From: an uncultured Methylibium sp.
GTDB lineage: Bacteria > Pseudomonadota > Gammaproteobacteria > Burkholderiales > Burkholderiaceae_C
NCBI RefSeq assembly: GCF_902826655.1
Contig: NZ_CADEFR010000039.1
Span: 1-35,056 of the forward strand
Direction: 5' to 3'
Length of the DNA stretch: 35,056 bases
Under the pieces are notes generated by a model. The model ran no database searches. It was given only the letters and a program-made list of their open reading frames with translations, and was not told where the DNA came from. The position numbers and the translations under genes were made by a program. Shown piece by piece: positions 20,805-29,143 of the stretch; the first letter of the stretch is position 1; each line of letters begins with the position of its first letter.

Positions 20805-21277
20805 CGCCTCGCTTCGCGCGCGCCGTCGCGATGCTGGCGCTGGGCGTGCTGGCGTCATCGGCCCAGGCCAGCTGCATCGTCAGCGCGGTGCCGACGCTGT
20901 TCGGCAGCTACAACCCGCTGAGCGCGAGCGCCAACGACAGCACCGGCAGCGTCACCGTGACCTGCGGCATCCATGCCATCGCGATCCTGCAGAGCTACAC
21001 CGTCGCGCTGTCGACCGGCTCGTCGGGCAGCTACGCGCCGCGGCGCCTGCACGCCGGCGCCAGCACGCTGCAGTACCAGCTGTACCGCGATGCCGCGCGC
21101 ACCTCGGTGTGGGGCGACGGCAGCGGTGGCACGGCCATCGTCTCCGGAGGCTTCCTGCTCAGCGTGCTGGTGCCGGTGTCGGCCACGCACACCGTCTACG
21201 GGCGCCTCCCGGGGCTGCAGACCACGGCGACGCCGGGCAGCTACACCGACACGATCACCGTCACCGTGACTTACTGA
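20795..21277 (+). CDS. Second Csu-type subunit (spore coat protein U domain), possible tip subunit
   Basis: A 160-residue exported protein with one SCPU domain. The signal peptide ends ASSAQA, so the mature protein starts directly SCIVSAVPTLFGSY. The second cysteine is in VTVTCGI and the C-terminus SYTDTITVTVTY matches the first subunit. Unlike that subunit, there is no 15-residue N-terminal extension before the first cysteine, so it appears to lack a donor strand and could only sit at the fibre tip. The start may be ATG 20795 or ATG 20801; both overlap the usher stop, and neither has a clear ribosome site, which suggests coupled translation. It is the last gene of the pilus unit. Confidence 0.86.
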   Translation: MRMTPRFARAVAMLALGVLASSAQASCIVSAVPTLFGSYNPLSASANDSTGSVTVTCGIHAIAILQSYTVALSTGSSGSYAPRRLHAGASTLQYQLYRDAARTSVWGDGSGGTAIVSGGFLLSVLVPVSATHTVYGRLPGLQTTATPGSYTDTITVTVTY

Positions 21278-21285
21278 TCGGTCGG

Positions 21286-21339
21286 CCGCCGCCTGGCCGC
21301 GAGGCGGTGGTTCAGTTCATCCTCAACTTCATGAGGATG
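21286..21339 (+). terminator. Two hairpins after the pilus operon
   Basis: CCGCCGCCT (21286-21294)/AGGCGGTGG (21302-21310) forms a nine-base-pair stem with one G-T pair, starting eight bases after the last pilus gene. CATCCTC (21318-21324)/GAGGATG (21333-21339) is a second perfect stem. Neither is followed by a T-run; together they probably separate the pilus operon from the dcw cluster. Confidence 0.45.
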
Positions 21340-21416
21340 GCGCAAGTCTTTCATTTAGAACACTATTTTCTGCGCGATCCGTCACATTCGGACCCGCGGC
21401 TAAGTGCTTGATTTCA

Positions 21417-21433
21417 TTGGAATTTGTTTCCAA
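21417..21433. promoter_or_regulatory. Inverted repeat just upstream of the dcw promoter
   Basis: TTGGAA-N5-TTCCAA is a perfect dyad ending six bases before the -35 box. Its place in one of the few AT-rich stretches of the window suggests an operator or activator site, but its identity is unknown. Confidence 0.35.
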
Positions 21434-21439
21434 CGTCGA

Positions 21440-21468
21440 TTGACCGGCCGTGGCTGCTCCGCTAAAGT
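21440..21468 (+). promoter_or_regulatory. Sigma70-like promoter of the dcw cluster
   Basis: TTGACC (21440-21445; 5 of 6) is followed after exactly 17 bases by TAAAGT (21463-21468; 4 of 6). Transcription would start near 21475, about 22 bases before the mraZ start codon. Confidence 0.65.
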
Positions 21469-21502
21469 GGAACAAAGTGCACTTTAGTGGGATTCAGTGG
21501 CT
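21468..21502 (+). promoter_or_regulatory. MraZ box array (four repeats, 10-bp spacing)
   Basis: TG starts recur at 21468, 21478, 21488 and 21498: TGGAA, TGCAC, TGGGA, TGGCT, each separated by five bases. MraZ proteins are known to bind TGGGA-type direct repeats with five-base spacers upstream of mraZ. The array begins at the end of the -10 box and runs into the mraZ start codon, so bound MraZ would block transcription start. Confidence 0.7.
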
Positions 21503-21937
21503 CAAACGGTCTTTCAGGGGGCTTCGGCGCTCGCGCTCGACGCGAAGGGGCGGTTGTCCGTCCCGGCGCGCCATCGCGACGTGCTCTCCGCCCTGTCGCA
21601 AGGCCAGCTGACGCTGACCAAGCATCCCGAAGGCTGTCTGCTGATCTTCCCGCGGCCGTCCTGGGAGGTCTTCCGCGAGAAGGTCGCCGCGCTGCCGATG
21701 CAGGCCGCCGGCTGGCGACGCATCTTCCTCGGCAATGCGATGGATGTCGAGATCGACGGCTCCTCGCGCGTGCTGATCTCGCCCGAGCTGCGCTCGGCCG
21801 CGGGCCTGGTGCGCGACGTGATGCTGCTCGGCATGGGCAGCCACCTCGAGCTGTGGGACGCGCAGCGCTACGCCGCGCACGAGGCCGAAGTCATGCAGCA
21901 GGGCCTGCCCGATGCGCTGCGGGACTTCTCCTTCTGA
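21497..21937 (+). CDS. mraZ: Transcriptional regulator MraZ
   Basis: First gene of the dcw cluster: a ring-forming DNA-binding protein that represses its own promoter. It has 146 residues, the usual size, with two AbrB-like half domains carrying the DxxxR pattern: [16 protein letters not shown] (about 13-28) and [16 protein letters not shown] (about 82-97). The start is GTG 21497 ([12 protein letters not shown]), and the GTG itself lies in the fourth MraZ box; there is no strong ribosome site. The next gene, rsmH, begins six bases after its stop. Confidence 0.94.
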   Translation: MAQTVFQGASALALDAKGRLSVPARHRDVLSALSQGQLTLTKHPEGCLLIFPRPSWEVFREKVAALPMQAAGWRRIFLGNAMDVEIDGSSRVLISPELRSAAGLVRDVMLLGMGSHLELWDAQRYAAHEAEVMQQGLPDALRDFSF

Positions 21938-21943
21938 GCGCTC

Positions 21944-22900
21944 ATGCAACCGGGAGAAGGACCTTGGCAGCACCGCACCGTCCTGCTGCACGAGGCAGTC
22001 GACGCCCTGGTGACGCGGCCGGATGGCGTCTACGTCGATGGCACCTACGGACGCGGCGGCCATTCGCGCCTGATCCTGCAGCGGCTCGCGCCGGCGGGCC
22101 GGCTGCTGGCGATCGACCGCGATCCGGAGGCCGTGGCCCACGCGACGCACGGCGAGGGGCGGGTCACGGACCCGCGCTTCCACATCGAGCATGCGGCGTT
22201 CAGCGAACTGCCGGCGCTGCTGGCAGCGCAGGGCGTGTCCCGCATTGACGGCCTGCTGCTGGACCTCGGCGTGAGCTCGCCGCAGATCGACAACCCCGCG
22301 CGCGGCTTCAGCTTCCGCGCCAGCGGTCCGCTGGACATGCGCATGGACTCGACGCGCGGCGAGAGCGCGGCCGACTTCCTGGCGCGCGCCGACGAGCGCG
22401 AGCTCGCCGCGGTGATCCGCGACTACGGCGAGGAGCGCTTCGCGGCCGCCATCGCCCGGGCCCTGGTCGCGCGCCGCGCCGAAGGCCGGCCGGTCCGCGA
22501 CACCGCCGACCTGCAGCAGGTGGTGGCGCGCGCCGTGCGCACGCGCGAACCGGGCCAGGACCCGGCGACGCGCACCTTCCAGGCGCTGCGCATCTTCGTC
22601 AACGCCGAGCTGTCCGAGGTCGAACGCGCGCTCGCCGCGTCGATCGAATGCCTGAGCCCCGGGGGGCGGCTGGCCGTGATCAGCTTCCATTCGCTCGAAG
22701 ACCGCATCGTCAAGACCTTCATCGCGAGCCACAGCCGCGCGACGGTGGACCGGCGCGCGCCCTTCGCGCCGGCGCCCGAGCTGCGGCTGCGTGCGCTGGG
22801 GCGCTTGCGCCCCGGCGCCGACGAAGTGGCTGCCAATCCGCGCGCCCGCTCGGCGATCCTGCGCGTGGCGGAGCGGACGGCGGTCGGGGTGTCGGCATGA
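21944..22900 (+). CDS. rsmH: 16S rRNA m4C1402 methyltransferase RsmH (MraW)
   Basis: SAM-dependent enzyme that methylates N4 of C1402 in the ribosomal P site. It has 318 residues, as usual. SAM-binding motif I is [16 protein letters not shown] near 25-40; [20 protein letters not shown] and LDMRMD near 100-130 are family hallmarks. [15 protein letters not shown] and [12 protein letters not shown] lie in the C-terminal part. Its stop overlaps the ftsL start (ATGA), implying coupled translation. Confidence 0.97.
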   Translation: MQPGEGPWQHRTVLLHEAVDALVTRPDGVYVDGTYGRGGHSRLILQRLAPAGRLLAIDRDPEAVAHATHGEGRVTDPRFHIEHAAFSELPALLAAQGVSRIDGLLLDLGVSSPQIDNPARGFSFRASGPLDMRMDSTRGESAADFLARADERELAAVIRDYGEERFAAAIARALVARRAEGRPVRDTADLQQVVARAVRTREPGQDPATRTFQALRIFVNAELSEVERALAASIECLSPGGRLAVISFHSLEDRIVKTFIASHSRATVDRRAPFAPAPELRLRALGRLRPGADEVAANPRARSAILRVAERTAVGVSA

Positions 22901-23187
22901 CTCGCTTGAACGTGCTGCTGCTGCTGGCGCTGATCGCGAGCAGCCTCTACCTCGTGAAGATCTCCTACGAGTCGCGCCGCCTGTTCACCGAGCTCGACCG
23001 CGCGCAGGCGCTCGCGCTGCAGCTGCAGAGCGAGCACGAACGCCTGCAGCTCGAGGCGCGCTCGCAGGCCACGCCGCTGCGCGTCGAGAAGGTGGCGCGC
23101 GAGAAGCTGGCGATGCGCAACGCCTCGCCGGCGGTCACCGAGTACGTCGATGCGCCGGCCAGTGCCCCCGGTGGAGGTGCGCGATGA
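22897..23187 (+). CDS. ftsL: Cell division protein FtsL
   Basis: A small 96-residue bitopic inner-membrane protein that joins FtsB and FtsQ in activating septal peptidoglycan synthesis. One membrane helix (about 5-21, [18 protein letters not shown]) is followed by a periplasmic coiled coil ([20 protein letters not shown] onward) and the conserved region [15 protein letters not shown]. The gene is identified by this layout and by its place between rsmH and ftsI. Both ends overlap neighbours by four bases (ATGA). Confidence 0.93.
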   Translation: MTRLNVLLLLALIASSLYLVKISYESRRLFTELDRAQALALQLQSEHERLQLEARSQATPLRVEKVAREKLAMRNASPAVTEYVDAPASAPGGGAR

Positions 23188-25007
23188 ACTGGTTCGGAAA
23201 GGGCAAGGACGCCGCCTCGGGCACCCGCCGCACGCAGCGACCCGCCAGCGGCGCCGTGGGCCTGCGCAGCGTGCGCTACGCGAGCAGTCCGCTGCTGGCC
23301 TCGAAGACGCCGCCGTGGCGCTCGAAGTTCCTGGTGGCCGCGGTCGGCGCGGGCTTCCTGCTGCTGCTGGGGCGCGCGACCTACGTGCAGGTCATCGGCA
23401 CCGAGTTCTACCAGCAGCAGGGCGCCAACCGCTACGAGAAGCAGTTCCGCCTGCAGGCCAGCCGCGGCCGCATCACCGACCGCAACGGCGAGCTGCTGGC
23501 TTCGAGCGTCGAGACGCCGACCATCTGGGCCAATCCGCGCGAGGTCAAGGCCACGCCGGCCGAGAAGCGCCAGCTCGCGCGCCTGCTGGACATGACGCTG
23601 GCCGACCTGGACCGCCGCCTGACCGACGACTACAGCTTCATCCACCTCAAGCGCCAGGTCGACGACGGCCTGGCCCTGCAGGTGCGCGCGCTCAACATCA
23701 AGGGCATCCACCAGATGGTCGAGTTCCGCCGGCGCTACACCGCCGGCGAGGCGACGGCCCATGTCGTCGGCTTCACCAACGTCGAGGACCGCGGCCAGGA
23801 AGGCGTCGAGCTGGCCTTCCAGGACATGCTGGCGGGCCGCGACGGCACGCGCCGCGTGATCCGCGACCGCCTCGGCCGCGTGATCGAGGACATCGGCGAG
23901 ATCGAGCCGCCGGTCGACGGCCGCGACCTGCAGCTGGCGATCGACACCAAGATCCAGTTCTTCGCCTACCGCCGCGTGCGCGAGGCGGTGGCCGAGCACC
24001 AGGCCAAGGCCGGCAGCGTCGTCGTGCTCGACGTGCAGACCGGCGAGGTGCTGGCGATGGCCAACTACCCGAGCTATTCGCCGGGCGACCGCCGCAACCT
24101 GAGCGGCGGACAGCTCCGCAACCGCGCGATGACCGACACCTTCGAGCCCGGCTCGACGATGAAGCCCTTCATCGCCGCGCTGGCGCTCGAGACGAACCGC
24201 GTGCGGCCCGACACCCGCATCGACACCAGCCCCGGTCGCATGCAGATCACCGGCAGCACGATCAGCGACGCGCACCCGCACGGCGTGCTGTCGGTCGAGG
24301 AGATCATCCAGAAGTCCAGCAACGTCGGCACCGTCAAGATGGCGATGCAGATGCCGGCGCGCGAGATGTGGGAGCTGTACAGCGCCGTCGGCCTGGGCCA
24401 GAAACCGCAGATCGCCTTCCCCGGCGCGGTCACCGGCCGGTTGCGGCCGTACAAGAGCTGGCGGCCGATCGAGCAGGCGACGATGAGCTACGGCTACGGC
24501 CTGTCGACCAGCCTGTACCAGCTGGCGCGCGCCTACACCGTGTTCGCGCACGACGGCGAGCTGATCCCCGCCAGCATCACGCGCCTGGACCCGGCCGCGC
24601 CGCCGGCGGCCGGGGCGCGCGTCTTCTCGCCCGAGACCGCGCGGGCGGTGCGCCACATGCTGCAGATGGCGGCCGGCCCGGGCGGCACCGGGCCCAAGGC
24701 GCAGACCATCGGCTACTCGGTCGGCGGCAAGTCCGGGACCGCGCACAAGCAGGAAGGCAAGGGCTACGCCGACAAGAAGTACCGCTCCTGGTTCGTCGGG
24801 CTGGCCCCGGTCGACAAGCCGCGCATCGTCGTCGCCGTGATGGTCGACGAGCCGAGTGCCGGCAAGTACTACGGCGGTGACGTCGCTGCCCCGGTGTTCA
24901 GCGAGGTGGTGCAGAAGAGCCTGCAGTCGCTGGGCGTGGCGCCCGACCTCGCGGTGCAGCCGCAGATCGTGGCGCGCCAGGCCGACGCCGTCGAGGAGAG
25001 CTTCTAG
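23184..25007 (+). CDS. ftsI: Septal peptidoglycan transpeptidase FtsI (PBP3)
   Basis: Class B penicillin-binding protein that cross-links septal peptidoglycan with FtsW. It has 607 residues. A basic cytoplasmic N-terminus, one membrane helix (about 47-67), the pedestal domain (SRGRITDRNGELLASS) and the transpeptidase domain follow in order. Active-site motifs: S324-T-M-K327 in EPGSTMKPF, S378-S-N380 in QKSSNVGT, and K516-S-G-T in GGKSGTAHK. The ATG overlaps the ftsL stop. The stop codon shares one base with the murE start. Confidence 0.97.
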   Translation: MNWFGKGKDAASGTRRTQRPASGAVGLRSVRYASSPLLASKTPPWRSKFLVAAVGAGFLLLLGRATYVQVIGTEFYQQQGANRYEKQFRLQASRGRITDRNGELLASSVETPTIWANPREVKATPAEKRQLARLLDMTLADLDRRLTDDYSFIHLKRQVDDGLALQVRALNIKGIHQMVEFRRRYTAGEATAHVVGFTNVEDRGQEGVELAFQDMLAGRDGTRRVIRDRLGRVIEDIGEIEPPVDGRDLQLAIDTKIQFFAYRRVREAVAEHQAKAGSVVVLDVQTGEVLAMANYPSYSPGDRRNLSGGQLRNRAMTDTFEPGSTMKPFIAALALETNRVRPDTRIDTSPGRMQITGSTISDAHPHGVLSVEEIIQKSSNVGTVKMAMQMPAREMWELYSAVGLGQKPQIAFPGAVTGRLRPYKSWRPIEQATMSYGYGLSTSLYQLARAYTVFAHDGELIPASITRLDPAAPPAAGARVFSPETARAVRHMLQMAAGPGGTGPKAQTIGYSVGGKSGTAHKQEGKGYADKKYRSWFVGLAPVDKPRIVVAVMVDEPSAGKYYGGDVAAPVFSEVVQKSLQSLGVAPDLAVQPQIVARQADAVEESF

Positions 25008-26536
25008 TGCTCACCCGCCTGCGTTCGCCCGACGCCGCGGCCCGCTGGCTGCGCGAGTGGACCACCGGCCAGCTGCGCAGCGACAGCCGCCAGGTGCAGC
25101 CGGGCGACGCCTTCATCGCCTGGCCGGGCTACTCGACCGACGGCCGCAAGTTCGTGCAGGCGGCGCTGGCGGCCGGGGCCTCGACCTGCCTGGTCGAGGC
25201 CGACGGCGTCGACGCCTACGGCTTCGACGATGCGCGCATCGGTGCGCTGCCCGGCCTGAAGGCCGCGACCGGCGCGATCGCCGACATCTACTTCGAGCGT
25301 CCGACCGAGCGCCTGCGCGTCGTCGCGACCACCGGCACCAACGGCAAGACCTCGACCGCGTGGTGGACCGCGCAGGCACTGAGCCTGCTGGGACGGCGCT
25401 GCGGCGTGGTCGGCACTTTGGGGATTGGTGAACCGCCGCTGAGCGCGTCGGGGGGGGAGCCGCCCCTGCCCGGCCACCCGTCGACCGTGCGCTTCACCGG
25501 CCTCACCACGCCCGACCCGGTCACGCTGCACGGCGGCTTCCACCGCATGCTGGCCGACGGTCTGCAGGCCTGCGCGATCGAGGCCTCGTCGATCGGCATC
25601 GTCGAGCATCGCCTGGCCGCGGTGCGCGTCGAGGTGGCGCTGTTCACCAACTTCACGCGCGACCACCTCGACTACCACGGCGACATGGACGCCTACTGGG
25701 CCGCCAAGCGCGAGCTCTTCGCCTGGCCGGGCCTGAAGGCCGCGGTGCTCAATCTCGACGACCCCAAGGGCGCGGCGCTGGCGGCCAGCCTGGCCGGTGG
25801 CCCGCTCGACGTCTGGACCTACGCGCTGGGCCGCGACGAGGCCCGCCTGCGCGCCCGCGAGCTGGACTACATCGACGGCGGCCTCGCCTTCACGCTGCAG
25901 GAAGGCAACGAGGCGCTGGCGGTGCGCAGCACGCTGATCGGCGACTACAACGCCGCCAACCTGCTGGCGGTGATCGGCGGGCTGCGGGCGATGGGCGTGC
26001 CGCTGGCCGACGCCGTGCGCGTGGTGCCGCAGCTCACGCCGGTGCCCGGCCGCATGCAACGCGTCGGCGACGGCCACGGCCGGCCCGAAGTGGTGGTCGA
26101 CTATGCCCACACGCCCGACGCGCTGGAGAAGGCGCTGGTCGCGCTGCGCCCGCTGGCGATGGCGCGCGAGGGCCGGCTGGTGTGCGTGTTCGGCTGCGGC
26201 GGCAACCGCGATGCGAGCAAGCGGCCGCTGATGGGTGCGATCGCGCAGCGCCTGGCGGACCGCGTGGTCGTCACCAGCGACAACCCGCGCAACGAGGTGC
26301 CCGGCGCGATCCTGGCCGACATCGTGGCCGGGCAGGACCGGCGCGACCGCGCGAGCGTGATCGAGGACCGCCGCGTCGCGATCGCCCAGGCCGTGGCGCA
26401 GGCCGGCACGCGCGACGTGCTGCTGATCGCCGGCAAGGGCCACGAGGACTACCAGGAGATCGCCGGCGTGCGGCACCCGTTCTCCGACGTGGCCGAGGCC
26501 ACGCAGGCGCTCGCTGCCCGGGGAGCGCGCGGATGA
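25007..26536 (+). CDS. murE: UDP-MurNAc-L-Ala-D-Glu:meso-diaminopimelate ligase
   Basis: Adds meso-diaminopimelate to UDP-MurNAc-dipeptide; cytoplasmic ATP-dependent Mur ligase of 509 residues. The ATP loop is TTGTNGKTSTAWW; FTRDHLDYHGD is the second conserved block; DYAHTPDAL and SDNPRNEVPG follow, the last (DNPR) being the diaminopimelate-specificity motif. GTG 25007 has GAGGAGAG about eight bases upstream. Around residue 140-155 there is a small insert with the repeated tetrapeptide EPPL and a run of eight G (25450-25457), unusual in an essential gene. The stop overlaps murF (ATGA). Confidence 0.96.
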   Translation: MLTRLRSPDAAARWLREWTTGQLRSDSRQVQPGDAFIAWPGYSTDGRKFVQAALAAGASTCLVEADGVDAYGFDDARIGALPGLKAATGAIADIYFERPTERLRVVATTGTNGKTSTAWWTAQALSLLGRRCGVVGTLGIGEPPLSASGGEPPLPGHPSTVRFTGLTTPDPVTLHGGFHRMLADGLQACAIEASSIGIVEHRLAAVRVEVALFTNFTRDHLDYHGDMDAYWAAKRELFAWPGLKAAVLNLDDPKGAALAASLAGGPLDVWTYALGRDEARLRARELDYIDGGLAFTLQEGNEALAVRSTLIGDYNAANLLAVIGGLRAMGVPLADAVRVVPQLTPVPGRMQRVGDGHGRPEVVVDYAHTPDALEKALVALRPLAMAREGRLVCVFGCGGNRDASKRPLMGAIAQRLADRVVVTSDNPRNEVPGAILADIVAGQDRRDRASVIEDRRVAIAQAVAQAGTRDVLLIAGKGHEDYQEIAGVRHPFSDVAEATQALAARGARG

Positions 26537-27945
26537 GCGCCGTCATGATGGACCTGCGCCAGGCGCACGCGCTGCTGCCCGGCTCGGCGCTGGTCGGCGA
26601 TCCGGACACCGCGCTGGCGCGCGTGCACACCGACACCCGCAGCCTGCAGGCGGGCGACCTGTTCGTCGCGCTGAAGGGCGAGCGCTTCGACGCGCACCAC
26701 TTCCTGCCGCAGGCGCGCGAGGCCGGGGCCGCGGCGGCGATCGCCGAGCGCGGCCTGGCCGAGGCGCAGCTGCCCGGCCTGCAGGTGGCCGACACGCGCA
26801 CGGCGCTGGCCGAGCTGTCCGCGGCCTGGCGCGCGCGCATGCACCTGCCGCTGATCGCGGTGACCGGCAGCAACGGCAAGACCACCGTCACGCAGATGAT
26901 CGCGAGCGTCCTGCGCGCCTGGCTGGGCGAGGCGGCGCTGGCGACCGAGGGCAACTTCAACAACGACATCGGCGTGCCGCTCACGCTGCTGCGGTTGCGC
27001 CAGGACCACGCCGCCGGCGGCGCCTGGCACCGCGCCGCGGTGGTCGAGCTGGGCATGAACCACCCGGGCGAGATCGCGCAGCTGGCGCGCCTGGCCGCGC
27101 CGACGGTGGCGCTCGTCAACAACGCGCAGCGCGAGCACCAGGAGTTCATGGACGGCGTCGAGGCCGTGGCTCGCGAGAACGGCGCGGCGATCGAGGCCCT
27201 GGGGCCGACCGGCACCGCGGTGTTCCCGTCCGACGACGCGCACGCGCCGCTGTGGCAGAAGCTCGCCGGCACGCGGCCGACGCTGACGTTCTCGCTGGAG
27301 TCGTCGAACGCCGTGCACTCGGACCTGATGGCCGAGGCCGTGTGGAGCCGCGACCACTGGGCCGTGGTGCTGCACACGCCGGCCGGCGCCACCGCCATCC
27401 GCCTGCACGTGGCCGGCTGGCACAACGTCAAGAACGCGCTGGCCGCGGCGGCCTGCGCGCTGGCCGCGGGCTGCCCGCTCGACGCCGTGGGCCGCGGCCT
27501 CGAGGCCTTCGTGCCGGTCAAGGGCCGCTCGCAGATCCGCACCTTGCGCCGCCAGGGCCGCGAGCTGACGCTGATCGACGACAGCTACAACGCCAACCCG
27601 GACTCGGTGCGCGCCGCGATCGACGTGCTGGCCACGCTGCCCGGCCCGCGCTGGCTGGTGCTGGGCGACATGGGCGAGGTCGGCGACCAGGGCGCGGCCT
27701 TCCACGCCGAGATCGGCGCCTACGCCAAGGCGCGCCACATCGAGTCGCTGTGGACGGCCGGCAGCGCCAGCGTCGCGGCGGCGCGGGCCTTCGGCAACCC
27801 GGCGCGGGCCTTCGACAGCGTGGCCTCGCTGGTCGGCATGCTGCGCGAGGCACCGGCCGCGGCATCGGTGGTCGTCAAGGGCTCGCGCTTCATGAAGATG
27901 GAACAGGTGGTGGCCGCGCTGCAGGCGACGGCCGACCTCCACTGA
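26533..27945 (+). CDS. murF: UDP-MurNAc-tripeptide:D-Ala-D-Ala ligase
   Basis: Adds D-Ala-D-Ala to make UDP-MurNAc-pentapeptide. A Mur ligase of 470 residues: N-terminal substrate domain with THTDTRSLQAGDLFVALKGE-like text (VHTDTRSLQAGDLFVALKG), ATP loop AVTGSNGKTTVTQM, EGNFNNDIGVPLTLL and ELGMNHPGEI of the central domain, IDDSYNANPDSVRAAI and LGDMGEVGD of the C-terminal domain. The start ATG overlaps the murE stop. It is followed after 12 bases by mraY. Confidence 0.96.
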   Translation: MSAVMMDLRQAHALLPGSALVGDPDTALARVHTDTRSLQAGDLFVALKGERFDAHHFLPQAREAGAAAAIAERGLAEAQLPGLQVADTRTALAELSAAWRARMHLPLIAVTGSNGKTTVTQMIASVLRAWLGEAALATEGNFNNDIGVPLTLLRLRQDHAAGGAWHRAAVVELGMNHPGEIAQLARLAAPTVALVNNAQREHQEFMDGVEAVARENGAAIEALGPTGTAVFPSDDAHAPLWQKLAGTRPTLTFSLESSNAVHSDLMAEAVWSRDHWAVVLHTPAGATAIRLHVAGWHNVKNALAAAACALAAGCPLDAVGRGLEAFVPVKGRSQIRTLRRQGRELTLIDDSYNANPDSVRAAIDVLATLPGPRWLVLGDMGEVGDQGAAFHAEIGAYAKARHIESLWTAGSASVAAARAFGNPARAFDSVASLVGMLREAPAAASVVVKGSRFMKMEQVVAALQATADLH

Positions 27946-27957
27946 GGACGCTTCCCG

Positions 27958-29139
27958 ATGCTGATCACGCTGTCGCAATGGCTCGCGCTGCTCTACCCCG
28001 AGCAGCTCGGCTTCCTGCGCGTCTTCCAGTACCTGACCTTCCGCGCGGTGATGGCCGCGATGACCGCGCTGCTGATCGGCCTGGCGCTCGGTCCTTTCGT
28101 GATCCGCCGGCTGACCGAGCTGAAGATCGGCCAGCCGATCCGCGAGTACGGCGTCGTCGAGCACCTCGCCAAGCGCGGCACGCCGACGATGGGCGGCGCG
28201 CTGATCCTGCTGTCGATCGCGATCAGCACCTTGCTGTGGTTCGACTGGAGCAACCGCTTCGTCTGGATCGTGATGATCGTGACCTTCGGCTTCGGCGCGA
28301 TCGGCTGGGTCGACGACTGGCGCAAGGTCGTCGACAAGAACCCCGAGGGCATGCGCTCGCGCGAGAAGTACTTCTGGCAGTCGGTGATCGGCCTCGTCGC
28401 CGCGCTCTACCTCGCGTTCAGCGTCGCCGAGACCTCCAACCTGCGCGTGCTGGAGCTCTTCATCCGCTGGGTGCAGAGCGGCTTCTCCAACGCGCTGCCG
28501 CCGCGCGCCGACCTGATCGTGCCCTTCTTCAAGAGCATCACCTACCCGCTGGGTGTGTTCGGCTTCATCATCCTGACCTACCTCGTCATCGTCGGCAGCA
28601 GCAACGCGGTCAACCTGACCGACGGCCTGGACGGGCTGGCGATCATGCCGGTGGTGATGGTGGGCTCGGCGCTCGGCATCTTCGCCTACGTGACCGGCAA
28701 CTCGGTCTACTCCAACTACCTGCTGCTGCCCTACATCCCCGGCGCCGGCGAGCTGATGATCTTCTGCGCCGCGATGGCCGGCGCGGGCCTGGCCTTCCTG
28801 TGGTTCAACGCCTATCCGGCGCAGGTCTTCATGGGCGACGTCGGCGCGCTCGCGCTCGGCGGCGCGCTCGGCACCATCGCCGTCATCGTGCGCCAGGAGA
28901 TCGTGCTCGGGATCATGGGCGGCATCTTCGTGCTCGAGGCGCTGTCGGTGATGGCCCAGGTCGCCTGGTTCAAGTACACGAAGAAGCGCTACGGCGAAGG
29001 CCGCCGCATCCTGCTGATGGCGCCGCTGCACCACCACTTCGAGAAGTCGGGCTGGAAGGAGACGCAGGTCGTGGTGCGCTTCTGGATCATCACGATGCTG
29101 CTGTGCCTCGTGGGCCTGTCCACGCTCAAGCTGCGCTGA
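27958..29139 (+). CDS. mraY: Phospho-MurNAc-pentapeptide transferase MraY
   Basis: Integral membrane enzyme that moves phospho-MurNAc-pentapeptide onto undecaprenyl phosphate to form lipid I. It has 393 residues and about ten membrane helices. Conserved parts include [10 protein letters not shown] near 79-88, WVDDWRK near 118 (catalytic DD), [11 protein letters not shown] near 219, [13 protein letters not shown] near 297, and [15 protein letters not shown] near 355 (HHH motif). GAGGAC lies about nine bases before ATG. It is four bases before murD. Confidence 0.98.
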   Translation: MLITLSQWLALLYPEQLGFLRVFQYLTFRAVMAAMTALLIGLALGPFVIRRLTELKIGQPIREYGVVEHLAKRGTPTMGGALILLSIAISTLLWFDWSNRFVWIVMIVTFGFGAIGWVDDWRKVVDKNPEGMRSREKYFWQSVIGLVAALYLAFSVAETSNLRVLELFIRWVQSGFSNALPPRADLIVPFFKSITYPLGVFGFIILTYLVIVGSSNAVNLTDGLDGLAIMPVVMVGSALGIFAYVTGNSVYSNYLLLPYIPGAGELMIFCAAMAGAGLAFLWFNAYPAQVFMGDVGALALGGALGTIAVIVRQEIVLGIMGGIFVLEALSVMAQVAWFKYTKKRYGEGRRILLMAPLHHHFEKSGWKETQVVVRFWIITMLLCLVGLSTLKLR

Positions 29140-29143
29140 GGCC

